Source: Candidatus Hikarchaeia archaeon HikBin5
GTDB taxonomy: Archaea; Halobacteriota; Halobacteria; Halobacteriales; Hikarchaeaceae
Direction: 5' to 3'
Assembly: GCA_009889625.1 (NCBI GenBank)
Contig: WTZU01000008.1
Span: 1-48,286 of the forward strand
DNA: 48,286 nucleotides
Below are positions 25,586 to 34,909 of this stretch, in pieces. The notes under the pieces were generated by a model. The model was not told where the DNA came from, did no database searches, and saw nothing but the letters and a program-made list of their open reading frames with translations. Numbering within the stretch: position 1 is the first letter of the stretch; every line of letters begins with the position of its first letter. The translations under genes were made by a program, and so were the position numbers.

Positions 25586-27385
25586 ATGGAAAAAATCCCA
25601 GAAAGATCAGAAATTGAGCAAAAATACAAATGGGATTTGGAAAGTATCTATTCAGAGGATGAGGAATGGAGACATTCACTAGAAAACGTAAGGAATCGTT
25701 TAGGTGAATTTGAGCCATATAAAGGAAAAGTCTGCAATAATGGAGAAACATTACTAGAGATACTAGGATTGGTAGAAGTGGTAGCGAGAGAAATGAGATT
25801 AGTAGGTTCGTATGCAAAGATGCATTCTGATGTGGATAAAAGAGACCAGAAATTTCAATCTATGTTGATTGAAGCTAGGTCCGTGGCAACAGAATTGGGT
25901 GGATTGACTAGCTTCATTGAACCAGAAATTCAAGAATTGGGTAACAAGGGGCTGGAATTGTTGCTAAAATCGAATGGAGAACTTGAAATATATCGTCATT
26001 ATCTATCAGAAATAATACGGGTGAAGGATCATGTTCGTTCGGCAGAGGTAGAAACGTTATTGGCAGATATGGGAGAGATATTTTCAGCACCAAACGAGAT
26101 TTATGGATTATTGATGCATGCAGATATGTCATTTCCAAAGGTGAGGGGAAATGATCAAGAATTAATCGAGATCACTCACGTGAATTTTACAAAATTCATG
26201 AGAGAAGGAGATAGGGAAACTAGAAAGAAAGTGTATCAAAAATTCTATCGAGAAATTGGGAAGTTTAGAAATACCATAGGTGCCATGTTGAAAAATAATA
26301 TCATCGTGGATGTTAAGAGTTCTCGTGCGCATAATTATGAAAATTCTAGGTCGGCTGCTATGAACGATTCAAATATACCAACGGAAGTATATGATGGGTT
26401 GGTAGAAACAGTTAGAGAGAATCTTGATGTTTTACACCGACATATAGAGTTAAAGAAGAAAAGTCAAGCTATAGAAAAATTAAAAATGTGGGATTTGTAT
26501 GTGCCAATGGTTAGTGGAGATAGTCCCGTAATAAAGTACGATCAAGCTATAGATCACGTAATCGAATCAGTTTCTCCACTGGGGGAAGAATATGGAGAGG
26601 TCCTCAAAGAGGGTCTTAATTCGAGATGGATTGATGTATATGAAAACCGTGGAAAATATTCGGGAGCATATAGTGGAGGGACTTATGATACAAAACCATT
26701 CATACTCATGAATTATCAGAATGACATTCAATCGATGTTTACTTTGGCCCATGAACTAGGGCACTCGATGCATTCTAAATTGACCAATACTGCTCAACCA
26801 TATATATATTCAGGATATGACATATTTGTGGCAGAGGTTGCGTCTCTTGTGAATGAAGCATTATTGACTGAATACCTCCTGGAAAATACAGAAGAAGAAT
26901 CATTTAGAGCTTATATTCTTGATGAAGCCATAGAGAGATTTAGAAGCACATTGTATAGGCAAACGTTGTTTGCTGATTTTGAACACCAAATTCATCAAGT
27001 TGTAGAATCGGGTGGTGCATTAGTTCCGGATAGGCTCGATGAAATATACAAAAATATAAAAAATGAATTTTACAAACCAATTGAGATGGATAAATACATA
27101 CAAAGGGAATGGATGAGAATACCACATTTTTATTATAATTATTATGTGTATCAATATGCAACGGGGATTTCAGCTGCAGTGAGTCTTGCTCGAGATATAC
27201 TAGACGGTAAAAAAAATCAAAGAGAGAAGTATATTTCATTTCTCAAATCGGGGTCGAGTAAATACCCTATAGACTTACTTAAAGAAACAGGAGTAGATAT
27301 GACCTCGAAAAAACCGATTGAAAATTCCATATCGGTTTATAAAAAATACCTTACAGAGATGGAATCAATTATAGAAAGTGAATAA
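25586..27385 (+). CDS. pepF: Oligoendopeptidase F (M3 family)
   Basis: A 599-residue zinc metallopeptidase of about typical length that cleaves oligopeptides in the cytoplasm. The active-site HELGH is at residues 389-393 (TLAHELGHSMHS), with the third zinc ligand expected in the EVASLVNEALL segment downstream. No signal peptide is seen. A TATA-like AATTTATAAAATAT is at about 25521-25534, some 55 bp upstream, leaving a short leader. The pyruvoyl arginine decarboxylase gene follows 3 bp later, so the two are probably cotranscribed. Confidence 0.94.
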   Translation: MEKIPERSEIEQKYKWDLESIYSEDEEWRHSLENVRNRLGEFEPYKGKVCNNGETLLEILGLVEVVAREMRLVGSYAKMHSDVDKRDQKFQSMLIEARSVATELGGLTSFIEPEIQELGNKGLELLLKSNGELEIYRHYLSEIIRVKDHVRSAEVETLLADMGEIFSAPNEIYGLLMHADMSFPKVRGNDQELIEITHVNFTKFMREGDRETRKKVYQKFYREIGKFRNTIGAMLKNNIIVDVKSSRAHNYENSRSAAMNDSNIPTEVYDGLVETVRENLDVLHRHIELKKKSQAIEKLKMWDLYVPMVSGDSPVIKYDQAIDHVIESVSPLGEEYGEVLKEGLNSRWIDVYENRGKYSGAYSGGTYDTKPFILMNYQNDIQSMFTLAHELGHSMHSKLTNTAQPYIYSGYDIFVAEVASLVNEALLTEYLLENTEEESFRAYILDEAIERFRSTLYRQTLFADFEHQIHQVVESGGALVPDRLDEIYKNIKNEFYKPIEMDKYIQREWMRIPHFYYNYYVYQYATGISAAVSLARDILDGKKNQREKYISFLKSGSSKYPIDLLKETGVDMTSKKPIENSISVYKKYLTEMESIIESE

Positions 27386-27388
27386 AAT

Positions 27389-27883
27389 ATGTCAAAAGAG
27401 AAATTGATAATAAGAATTACATGTGGATCAGGGGTTGGGCCGACAGAAATCGCATCGTATGATGCTGCCCTTCATGATGCAGGGATAAGTAATTATAACT
27501 TAGTGCAAGTTTCGTCGGTCATTCCAAAAAATGCCAAAATAGAAGTAGTCAACGAAATGCCAAATTTAGGACCGTTTGGTAATAGATTATGGGTAGTTCA
27601 AGCGAAAACTACTAGGAGAAAAAATGAGGGCGACGCTGTGGCTGGCTTGGCGTGGGTAGAGAGTGAGAATGCCGGCATATTCTATGAATCTTCAGGAGGG
27701 GGGAATGAAGACGAAGTGAGGGAAGAGTTAATTCAAGGAATAGAATCCTGTAAAGAGCTCAGAAAATGGAAATTTGGAGAAACGAACATGGAGATAAAAT
27801 GTTCAAATAAAAATAAAAATGAATTTGTTACGTCAGTAGTAATAGGAATATATGGAGAAAGTGAGAGTATGTTTCGGAAATAA
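27389..27883 (+). CDS. pdaD: Pyruvoyl-dependent arginine decarboxylase
   Basis: A 164-residue proenzyme that self-cleaves between Ser42 and Ser43 (LVQVSSVIPKNA); the second Ser becomes the pyruvoyl group. GSGVGPTEIASYDAALHDAG and GPFGNRLWVVQA are typical. It makes agmatine, which archaea need for polyamines and for agmatidine in the tRNA-Ile2 anticodon. No agmatinase or aminopropyltransferase is in the window. It follows pepF after 3 bp and converges on infB with a 3-bp gap. Confidence 0.94.
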   Translation: MSKEKLIIRITCGSGVGPTEIASYDAALHDAGISNYNLVQVSSVIPKNAKIEVVNEMPNLGPFGNRLWVVQAKTTRRKNEGDAVAGLAWVESENAGIFYESSGGGNEDEVREELIQGIESCKELRKWKFGETNMEIKCSNKNKNEFVTSVVIGIYGESESMFRK

Positions 27884-27886
27884 AAA

Positions 27887-29686
27887 TTATTTTCCCCAAA
27901 AGGGATCGTTGATACGCTTGGTTTGAGCGAACATAGAGAGTGCTTCACGTTCGTCGTTTCTCAATTCATCAGAGAATGTGTCCTCTAGGGCTTTGACATG
28001 TTTCTCGTGTACATCTATCCAGAGTTCAGATTTTTCATTGATTTGGCGCCCTACAGTGGGCCCATCAAGAGAAACGCTCACTTGGTCTCCAATCTGTGCT
28101 TTTTCAATTGATTCTCCTTGATAATGGATGTCTTTGACAAAGCCAATTCGTTTGAATTCATCTTGAGAAAGGGTTGCAACCGGAGAACCTTTCTGTAGTG
28201 TTCCAGATAGTACTTCCACTCCAACGATTGCGGGGTTTGACTGTCGAAAAATATGATTTTCTAGGATTTGAAAGTGAGCAGGCCTTGTTAATTTATCGAA
28301 GAGATTCTTCCTCCTGTTGGACGATAATTCTTCAACATAAGATTCGTAGTTTTCAAGTAAATGGTAGATGACATCGTCTATAAGAATTTTCACGTCTTTC
28401 TCTCTTGATTGGCGCTCTGAATCTTCTATTAAATTAACATTGAAACCCAGAATTATTCGGTGCTGTTTTTCATTTGTTGTGCTAGCCAGGGAGATATCAC
28501 GGGGGGCTATGTCGCCCACTGATGCCCGCATTACAGGGACGTCTATGTCAGAAAGGGCCTTTGCCAAGGCTTCAAGACTGCCAAGCGTATCCGCGCGAAT
28601 TATAACTCCTGAATCTTTCGTGTCTATCTTGGCTTTTTCTAATTCGGATTCAACTTCGGCGAGGGTGGCATCGAGATCTAAATCACTAGTGGAACGAATG
28701 GGAGATCCTACCAGGACATTAGAAAGATTTGGTGCTGCCACTCGAATTCCAGAGGCTGCGGTGACAGATGAAGATCGACTGAAGCGATTACTAGAATTGG
28801 ACTCGGATAAAGGCAAGAGATTGAAAAGGGCCCTAACGTTTGTGGCAATGGGACCATTCACCCCACCAACGACTATTTTATCGTCTTCAGAAAGACGACC
28901 ATCATATAGGATTGCATCGATGACAGTTCCTAGTCCCCGTTCTTCTTTTACTTCGAGTACCATACCCTTCCCAGGTCCATCTATATTCACTGAAATTGAT
29001 TCTCGCATATATTTCTGCGTCAATCCCATAAGTACGGCCAATAGGTCAGGGATACCCTCACAAGTTCGTGCACTGGTTGGAATTATACCTAAAGTTTTAC
29101 TGAAATCTGAAATTTTCCAATAATAATCGGAAGTAAATCCAAAATGGGAAAGCTCACCTACTAATTCATAGAATTTTTGATCCATACTTGATCGAACACG
29201 TTCTGGTTGAGATGCATAACTGGTCGCAGAGGCCATGTTGGGTTGTGAATTCCACCCAGGAATGGTATCTATTTTATTGGCACAAATAATAAATGGTGTT
29301 TTGGAATTTCGGAGGATGTTTAATGCCTCTTTTGTTTGGGGTTGAAACCCATCATTTATATCCACAACTAGAATTGCTATGTCGGCTAGAGATCCCCCTC
29401 TAGAACGAAGAGTGGTAAATAATTGATGTCCGGGCGTATCTATAAAAAGTAAACCAGGTAATTCTAGACTTTGTGAATTAACAAGCGAACCGGCTATATT
29501 TGAAACTATATCAATTGGGACGGTCGTGATGCCGATATGTTGAGTGATTGCCCCAGCTTCAGTATCTGTTATAGAAGAACCACGAATGCTATCAAGAAGA
29601 GTGGTTTTTCCATGGTCTACATGCCCAAGGACAGAGATGATAGGAGTTCTCAATGTATTTTGATTATTGGTGATCTTTTTTGACAT
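27887..29686 (-). CDS. infB: Translation initiation factor aIF5B (IF-2)
   Basis: A 599-residue GTPase that promotes ribosomal subunit joining. G1 is GHVDHGKTT (residues 21-29), G3 is DTPGHQLF and G4 is CANKID. Domains II to IV follow, and the C-terminal helix ends KRINDPFWGK, as in haloarchaeal aIF5B. The length is normal and there is no intein. The leader on this strand contains TGAGGAGCC close to the start and an inverted repeat further up. The PRC-barrel gene diverges from it. Confidence 0.96.
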   Translation of the reverse strand: MSKKITNNQNTLRTPIISVLGHVDHGKTTLLDSIRGSSITDTEAGAITQHIGITTVPIDIVSNIAGSLVNSQSLELPGLLFIDTPGHQLFTTLRSRGGSLADIAILVVDINDGFQPQTKEALNILRNSKTPFIICANKIDTIPGWNSQPNMASATSYASQPERVRSSMDQKFYELVGELSHFGFTSDYYWKISDFSKTLGIIPTSARTCEGIPDLLAVLMGLTQKYMRESISVNIDGPGKGMVLEVKEERGLGTVIDAILYDGRLSEDDKIVVGGVNGPIATNVRALFNLLPLSESNSSNRFSRSSSVTAASGIRVAAPNLSNVLVGSPIRSTSDLDLDATLAEVESELEKAKIDTKDSGVIIRADTLGSLEALAKALSDIDVPVMRASVGDIAPRDISLASTTNEKQHRIILGFNVNLIEDSERQSREKDVKILIDDVIYHLLENYESYVEELSSNRRKNLFDKLTRPAHFQILENHIFRQSNPAIVGVEVLSGTLQKGSPVATLSQDEFKRIGFVKDIHYQGESIEKAQIGDQVSVSLDGPTVGRQINEKSELWIDVHEKHVKALEDTFSDELRNDEREALSMFAQTKRINDPFWGK

Positions 29687-29703
29687 CCGTGGCTCCTCAG
29701 ACT

Positions 29704-29734
29704 ATGTTTAGTAGTATCTGCATGTTCTAAACAT
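29704..29734. promoter_or_regulatory. Inverted repeat between infB and the PRC-barrel gene
   Basis: ATGTTTAG (29704-29711) and CTAAACAT (29727-29734) are perfect inverted arms 15 nt apart. Within it ATGTT-CTA-AACAT (29722-29734) is itself a dyad, so the half-site occurs three times. A TATA-like ATATATTAAAC lies just beyond at about 29742-29752. Facing infB it would sit in the mRNA leader, as a hairpin or operator. Confidence 0.35.
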
Positions 29735-29799
29735 TAGAGTCATATATTAAACTGGTATTTCTCCGTGAGTATTATGCTTGTGGAAAAGATATAGGGAGT

Positions 29800-30066
29800 A
29801 TGACAGACATACTAGCACAGAATTTAATTGAGAAGGGAGTTATGAGAAATGATGGAAAAGAGATGGGAAGTTTAGAGAACATAACTGTGGATCTTAAAAC
29901 AGGAAAACTCGAATCCATTGTAGTAAAACCAAAACCTGATATTGTTCTTAGTGATTTTGAAGGATATAGCAAAGATGCTGAGGGAAACTTTCTAGTCCCA
30001 GTGAATTTGGTAGAATCGGTTACAGATAATATCATGGTTAAAGATATCAAAGATTTAATGATTTAG
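29800..30066 (+). CDS. PRC-barrel domain protein
   Basis: An 88-residue single PRC-barrel protein, a small beta-barrel fold related to the ribosome-maturation factor RimM C-terminal domain. MGSLENITVDLKTGKLESIVV is the core of the barrel, followed by FLVPVNLVESVTDNIMV. Archaeal members are small standalone proteins thought to bind rRNA or ribosomal proteins, but no activity is proven. Its place beside aIF5B and 11 bp before nob1 agrees with a ribosome-related role. Confidence 0.85.
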   Translation: MTDILAQNLIEKGVMRNDGKEMGSLENITVDLKTGKLESIVVKPKPDIVLSDFEGYSKDAEGNFLVPVNLVESVTDNIMVKDIKDLMI

Positions 30067-30077
30067 ACATCGAGTGC

Positions 30078-30539
30078 ATGTATATTTTGGATTCTTCGGT
30101 TTTCATTAGAGGACATATAAAAGAAGGAGATACTGCTACTGTTCCAGGAGTATCGAGCGAATTGGTTGGGGACTCCAAATTACGTTTTGAAGTTATGAGG
30201 GGAGAGGGAATGAAAATACAAATTCCACAAGAAAAAACGATTAAACAAGTGTCACATGTGGCGGAGAGAACAGGAGATAGTGGTGTTCTTTCTATGACAG
30301 ATGTTTGTTTGATTGCCGCTGCGATAGAACTAGATGGAGTATTAGTAACAGATGATTATGCGATACAAAATACGGCTACTGAATTGGGGTTGGACATAGA
30401 AGGAATTGTGATGGATGGCATCAAACAAAGGAGAAAGTGGATATTCCAATGTGAAAGTTGTGGCAAAGTGAGCAAAACTATTCAAGAAAGATGTAGAGTA
30501 TGTGGAGGGGCGATGAGTAGAAAAAATCCTTTAGGATAG
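30078..30539 (+). CDS. NOB1 family endoribonuclease (16S rRNA 3'-end maturation)
   Basis: A 153-residue protein with an N-terminal PIN domain (MYILDSSVFIRG, Asp5 active site; further acids in MTDVCLIAAAIELDG and VTDDYA) and a C-terminal zinc ribbon (CESCGKV then CRVCGGAM). NOB1 trims the 3' end of small-subunit rRNA in archaea and eukaryotes. It follows the PRC-barrel gene by 11 bp. Its 3' end overlaps the convergent CPBP gene by 9 bp. Confidence 0.93.
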   Translation: MYILDSSVFIRGHIKEGDTATVPGVSSELVGDSKLRFEVMRGEGMKIQIPQEKTIKQVSHVAERTGDSGVLSMTDVCLIAAAIELDGVLVTDDYAIQNTATELGLDIEGIVMDGIKQRRKWIFQCESCGKVSKTIQERCRVCGGAMSRKNPLG

Positions 30540-31355
30540 GAAATGAAGATATAGAGATGGTGTGGCATAAGAGAGGACATTGATATAAAATATTGAGAAA
30601 ATAATTGAATCATAGATACCATGTAATAATGCGGCTGCGACTAGATTTTTAGTTTGGTGATATACAATACCAATAATGAATGATAGAATGAAAATTATAA
30701 AGAGAGTATTGAGCGCAGGGAGGGGGTTTTGAAATAAAGATTCTCCAGAATAAGCGGGCATGTGAACGGCTGCGAAGATGACACTTGATAAAAAAATAGA
30801 ACCAAATGGAGAAAATGATCGATAGAGGGATTTCTGAATAATATTTCGATATAGGAGTTCCTCGAGTGGGCCAATAATTAAAATAGAAACGGGGACGAGT
30901 AAGAGTATCAATTCGGGTGTGGAAGAAACTATGCTTTCAACAGAATGGGAAGTGGTTTCTACACCGAAATATTGGAATGTGAAACCAACAATCAGGAGTA
31001 TTGAAAAGAGGGAGATCAAACCAGCAAAAATGTATAAAATATCATTCCGTGTAGGGAGATTAATATCAAGGAAAGTGAGAGGTGTTTTTGTTCGGCGCAT
31101 GTAGAATACAAAGATTGTCAATATCCCCATGGAAAAGGCGAGTAAGCCTATGAAGATATTAAGGAGAGAACTAGTGGGTGAGAAATCCAAACCAATGATA
31201 GGTAAAATAAACAAAGTGGTTCCGTGTAGTACCACAGTCCAAAATGCTATCGCAATTAAAGTGGATACGCCGATGAATGCGGCAGATATGAATTCCATTA
31301 ATCGTTGTTTTTGGTCTGTCGAGGGAGAGGTTAGAAATGGAGAATTAGATAACAT
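30531..31355 (-). CDS. CPBP-family intramembrane metalloprotease (Abi/CAAX-type)
   Basis: A 274-residue membrane protein with about seven to eight helices. The CPBP motifs are EELLYRN (motif 1, paired Glu and Arg) and HMPAY (motif 2 His). The last helical segment carries AAALLHGIYD, with the third His. Members act as prenyl-protein proteases or anti-sigma/bacteriocin processing enzymes, and archaeal roles are unclear. I place the start at ATG 31355 (MLSNSPF); the longer frame would use a TTG at 31370 inside pgi. It follows pgi by 4 bp on the same strand. Confidence 0.85.
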   Translation of the reverse strand: MLSNSPFLTSPSTDQKQRLMEFISAAFIGVSTLIAIAFWTVVLHGTTLFILPIIGLDFSPTSSLLNIFIGLLAFSMGILTIFVFYMRRTKTPLTFLDINLPTRNDILYIFAGLISLFSILLIVGFTFQYFGVETTSHSVESIVSSTPELILLLVPVSILIIGPLEELLYRNIIQKSLYRSFSPFGSIFLSSVIFAAVHMPAYSGESLFQNPLPALNTLFIIFILSFIIGIVYHQTKNLVAAALLHGIYDSIIFSIFYINVLSYATPSLYLHFLS

Positions 31356-31359
31356 TGTT

Positions 31360-32655
31360 TTATTTTTCAATCCAATGTGAATTTTTATTTTGAGTAGAGC
31401 TAGATTCAGAACTAGATTTCCCAGTTAGGATGTCTTTTAAGGCTGTTTTTCCCCATTCAACTGCGGGTTGATCAAATCCATTTATTCCTTGTAACTCTGC
31501 AGAAATAATGCAAGATGCCATACACCCATGTAAAAGCTGCCCAAGTTGGAAAGAATCTATTTCAGTCAGTTCTATTTTAACAGAGGGGCATCCGACATCT
31601 GCCAAACTCGCTTCTGTCGTTTTTAATTCAGTTCTCAAAAGGTCGTCCATATTGAGATTAGAAAGATAATCGAAGGTGTTGAAATCAGGAGGAGGTATAG
31701 TTAACTTTGTTTTGTGATCAATAACATCGAGGAAAGTGACCATTAAATTTCGTTTTCCAGCTCGGTAAAGTTGGAGTTGTGAATGTTGATCTGTGGCGCC
31801 CATGGCCCTGAGAGGAATTTGGCCAGTGCCATCTTTGCCTAGGCTTTCAGACCAAAGTTGTGCAAACCATTCCGTGAAGGTTTCTAGGCGTTCAGAATAT
31901 GGCATGATAGAATTGGAAGTGATACCTAGGTTGAATAGCTCAGTGGTAAGGGCGCCATAGGCATACCCAGGAGAGTTGTGGAGAGATCTGGAAAGTGATT
32001 CCAATCCACTTCTTGCTCCTTTAATTATTTCTTCGACATCGCCCCCCAAGATTAGGAGGGGGGCTAGGCTCACTGTAGACAGTGCAGAAAATCGCCCAGG
32101 GATAGACTCGGGGAAGGGAACGATAGGGAGTGAGTATTTATCAGAAAGATCACTGAGATAGCCCTTACTTGCAGTGGTTACAAATGTCTGAGAAGTCCAA
32201 TCTATATTTTGTTTTTCCATAATATCCCTTACTATTAAAAAATTGGATATGGTTTCAATAGTGGTGCCAGAAAGTGAAACTACATTTACAACAGTGTCAC
32301 TTAAATCAAGGTTATTGAGCACATCTAGATTTGCAAAGGGGTCGACATTATCAAGTACATGATGACCAGAAATTCCAAGTGCTGTTGAAAGTGTTTTTGA
32401 GCCCAATGCACTCCCACCAATTCCAATTGTAAGTACGTTGGAGAAATTAAAAAAAGAATCAGATATTGTGAACAATTGTTTCATTTCCTCGGGGGAGGGG
32501 GGGTTGAGAGCAGCATACCCAAAAGTGTTATTGGTAATTTTTGGTCCTATATCCATATGAATCTCTGAGACTTGAATTGCCAGGGAATCCAGGGATTCTG
32601 AAGATATGCCAGGGGATGCAACTGTATCCATGCAATTGCCAATATCTATCCGCAT
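31360..32655 (-). CDS. pgi: Glucose-6-phosphate isomerase
   Basis: A 431-residue PGI of the bacterial/haloarchaeal SIS type, unlike the cupin PGI of Thermococcales. LTIGIGGSALGSKTL (first SIS, phosphate loop), NVVSLSGTTIETI, and SIPGRFSALSTVS are signature stretches. It interconverts glucose 6-phosphate and fructose 6-phosphate. The start at 32655 (MRIDIGN) matches the family N-terminus better than 32682. The CPBP gene follows almost immediately. An SIS-type PGI is another haloarchaeal trait. Confidence 0.94.
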   Translation of the reverse strand: MRIDIGNCMDTVASPGISSESLDSLAIQVSEIHMDIGPKITNNTFGYAALNPPSPEEMKQLFTISDSFFNFSNVLTIGIGGSALGSKTLSTALGISGHHVLDNVDPFANLDVLNNLDLSDTVVNVVSLSGTTIETISNFLIVRDIMEKQNIDWTSQTFVTTASKGYLSDLSDKYSLPIVPFPESIPGRFSALSTVSLAPLLILGGDVEEIIKGARSGLESLSRSLHNSPGYAYGALTTELFNLGITSNSIMPYSERLETFTEWFAQLWSESLGKDGTGQIPLRAMGATDQHSQLQLYRAGKRNLMVTFLDVIDHKTKLTIPPPDFNTFDYLSNLNMDDLLRTELKTTEASLADVGCPSVKIELTEIDSFQLGQLLHGCMASCIISAELQGINGFDQPAVEWGKTALKDILTGKSSSESSSTQNKNSHWIEK

Positions 32656-32783
32656 ATATTCTTCTGTGGCTTTCAGGGTCAAATCTGCTTTGGTTCAAGG
32701 ACGGATGATTTAGAATAGTAGAAGCATAAAAAATGTGAAAACAGATAGTATAATTCAATCGAAGAAATAGATACAAATCAAAG

Positions 32784-33299
32784 ATGGTTAAAAATGGAGT
32801 AGGAATAGTTGAGAAATACAAGTATACCTTCAATGAAAGTTCTTCGTGGGTGTTTAAATCCTATGCTATAATCAGCACAATAGTAGGCATATTCATTGTC
32901 TTTTTGATAACCATGGCAGTGATTACATGGACTGCAAATCCGATAGGAGAAGGACCATTAGGAACGGGGACTTCGGTGTTTAGAGAACAAGTACTTTTAG
33001 GGGCGATATTGTTAGCCATAATAATTCCATTATTTGGACCGACATTTGTCGTTTCGAATAGGCATCAAAGGGGGATCAATTCCCGCAGGGGTGATTTCAT
33101 GATGGCATGTGCAGGATATGGATTCATGGTTGCTCTTTTTGTGGGTTTAATTATATTAGATCCAAATAGTCACCAAGGGAATTCTTCACTTGGAGGAATG
33201 GCCATCTGGATAGATTCATTTTCTGGATTCTATGGTGTAATTCTAATAATAGTTTCAATGATGTTATTAGTGATCGTAGAGAGAAAAACACGAGGATGA
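32784..33299 (+). CDS. Unknown four-helix membrane protein
   Basis: A 171-residue protein I cannot name. Four hydrophobic segments lie at about residues 26-48, 68-87, 106-124 and 148-166, with short loops. The loop between helices 2 and 3 is basic (NRHQRGINSRRGD), suggesting it is cytoplasmic and that both termini are inside. The longest outer loop after helix 1 is GPLGTGTSVF. It stands alone between divergent pgi and convergent hisS. A hairpin plus T-run follows its stop. Confidence 0.7.
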   Translation: MVKNGVGIVEKYKYTFNESSSWVFKSYAIISTIVGIFIVFLITMAVITWTANPIGEGPLGTGTSVFREQVLLGAILLAIIIPLFGPTFVVSNRHQRGINSRRGDFMMACAGYGFMVALFVGLIILDPNSHQGNSSLGGMAIWIDSFSGFYGVILIIVSMMLLVIVERKTRG

Positions 33300-33327
33300 A
33301 TCAAATTTGAGAGATTAGATCAAATAT

Positions 33328-33351
33328 ATTCGAAATCTTCGAATGTTTTTT
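33328..33351 (+). terminator. Possible terminator after the four-helix membrane protein gene
   Basis: ATTCGA-AATCT-TCGAAT forms a six-base-pair hairpin (33328-33344) followed by six Ts at 33346-33351. It lies 28 bp past the stop. The stem is weak, but in archaea the T-run alone may suffice. The rest of the gap up to hisS (33352-33471) shows no feature I can support. Confidence 0.35.
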
Positions 33352-33471
33352 AGAGAGATGAGAAGATATTTCGTGTTCGGCTGTTTTGACATGTAATTGT
33401 CTTTGAAAACCGTGAAAATTCCTGCCATCATAAGCGACTCGAAAGGCTTGCTTCATTCACCATACCTGAAA

Positions 33472-34779
33472 TTATTTGGTTGCGTAATCTTCGTATTTTG
33501 GACTAGTATTAGTTCCGGGGAAATGATCTAGTGAGACTTGAATTTCTTCTCCTGTGGACATTTTTTTGATAGTTATCTTATTTTCTTTTAAGTCACGTTC
33601 TCCAACTATTATCACGGTTTCGGCATTGATTGAATTGGAATAATCTAGCTGTGCCTTGAATTTCTTTCCAGAAACATCAGTTTCTACCGTGTTTCCGCGG
33701 TCTCGAAGAGTATGGGCCAATTGAATAGCCGATTCGTGGGTATTATCCCCAACTTGAATTATATAATAATCAGTGAGGAGATTACTAGAGGGCCAGGTCC
33801 CTGTTCGAAGAAGTAATTTTTCCAGAGTAGCATCGCCAAAAGCGAATCCCACTGCAGGAATAGAAGGACCACCTAGATCTTGGATCAGATTGTCATAACG
33901 CCCGCCGCCGAATATAGAACGGCTTACCTCACCGGATGCATCGAAACATTCGAAAATGAATCCGGTGTAGTAATCAAGACCTCGTGCTGTTTTAAGAGAG
34001 ATAGAACAATGTTTTTCCGCAGATGTATTAGATATGATATCGAATATATTTTCTAAGTTTTGGATAGCAGACTGAATAGAGTCTCCATGTGATAATTCGG
34101 CTATTTCGGACAGATCGGTGAGTGAGAGTATATCATCTAAATCGTCTATAGAAGAAAGTGGAAAGCCGGCTTCAGATAGTAATGTTTCATATAGTTGATT
34201 CTCTATTTTTTCTTTTTTGTCTATTGCACGAATTGCTGCAATGAAATCGACTGTGGGTGAAAATGACTTCAAAATATCAGATAAAAGGCTCCGATGAGAA
34301 ACTAGGAAAGTAAAATCTCCTTTTTCCAATCCTAGATTTGATAGCATGTGTGCAGCACATACAATGATTTCTGCGTCTGCGGCAGGAGAAGATGATCCAA
34401 AAATATCAACGTTTGTTTGGTAAAATTCTCGGAATCTACCTTGTTGGACTTGTTCGTATCTCCAGAAAGGCCTTGTTGAAAACCATTTTATGGGTTTTGG
34501 GAGAGACTTCCCGCGTAAGGCTACCATTCTAGCAACTGTAGGGGTGAGTTCAGGTGTTAGGGTGATATCCCTCCCACCTTGATCTGTGAACGAGTACAGA
34601 TGATCTACAATTTCGCTTCCGCTTTTGTCTATATATAGTTGAGTGTGCTCGAGAGAGGGAGTCCCAATTTCTTTGAATCCATAACTACGTACAGTGTTTT
34701 CAATTGAATTGAACACACGTCTTCGACTTGCCATCTCTTCAGGATAGAATTCTCGAAAACCTTTGAGACGGTCGTGCAT
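33472..34779 (-). CDS. hisS: Histidyl-tRNA synthetase
   Basis: A 435-residue class II synthetase. The N-terminus RLKGFREFYPEEM, motif 2 region WRYEQVQQGRFREFYQ, the histidine-binding ARGLDYYTGFIFE and motif 3-like GGGRYDNLI are present. A C-terminal anticodon-binding domain (about 330-425, VIIVGERDL) completes it. The length is normal. The upstream 130-bp region to the PDCD5 gene contains an inverted repeat at 34822-34838 and no gene. Confidence 0.96.
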   Translation of the reverse strand: MHDRLKGFREFYPEEMASRRRVFNSIENTVRSYGFKEIGTPSLEHTQLYIDKSGSEIVDHLYSFTDQGGRDITLTPELTPTVARMVALRGKSLPKPIKWFSTRPFWRYEQVQQGRFREFYQTNVDIFGSSSPAADAEIIVCAAHMLSNLGLEKGDFTFLVSHRSLLSDILKSFSPTVDFIAAIRAIDKKEKIENQLYETLLSEAGFPLSSIDDLDDILSLTDLSEIAELSHGDSIQSAIQNLENIFDIISNTSAEKHCSISLKTARGLDYYTGFIFECFDASGEVSRSIFGGGRYDNLIQDLGGPSIPAVGFAFGDATLEKLLLRTGTWPSSNLLTDYYIIQVGDNTHESAIQLAHTLRDRGNTVETDVSGKKFKAQLDYSNSINAETVIIVGERDLKENKITIKKMSTGEEIQVSLDHFPGTNTSPKYEDYATK

Positions 34780-34821
34780 AGACCTATTTGTTTCTGAATG
34801 CGCTTGAATTCTTCCGTTTTG

Positions 34822-34838
34822 TCAAGATGACGTCTTGA
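34822..34838. promoter_or_regulatory. Inverted repeat upstream of hisS
   Basis: TCAAGA-TGACG-TCTTGA is a perfect six-base dyad, 43 bp before the hisS ATG on the minus strand and past the PDCD5-homologue stop. It could be an operator or a weak terminator hairpin, and may be chance. Confidence 0.2.
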
Positions 34839-34909
34839 AAAGGGATTTCTCCATAGGGTAGATTGGTAGTTTGATAGGAATAAATAAAAATTTACTGTCC
34901 AATATACCA

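Noticed and set aside
28368-29123. 251-codon plus-strand frame opposite infB
   Set aside because: Long but antisense to aIF5B with all G motifs; Ser/Arg-rich composition is that of a reverse-frame shadow.
27887-29686. Intein in aIF5B
   Set aside because: The protein is continuous from G1 to the C-terminal WGK at normal length, with no splicing motifs.
30531-31355. CPBP protease as an abortive-infection or bacteriocin immunity protein
   Set aside because: It sits 4 bp after pgi in a conserved-looking housekeeping block; nothing around suggests defence.
33300-33471. Possible box C/D guide RNA in the gap before hisS
   Set aside because: An ATGATGG-like C box on the minus strand has no properly spaced CTGA D box, so I cannot support a guide RNA.
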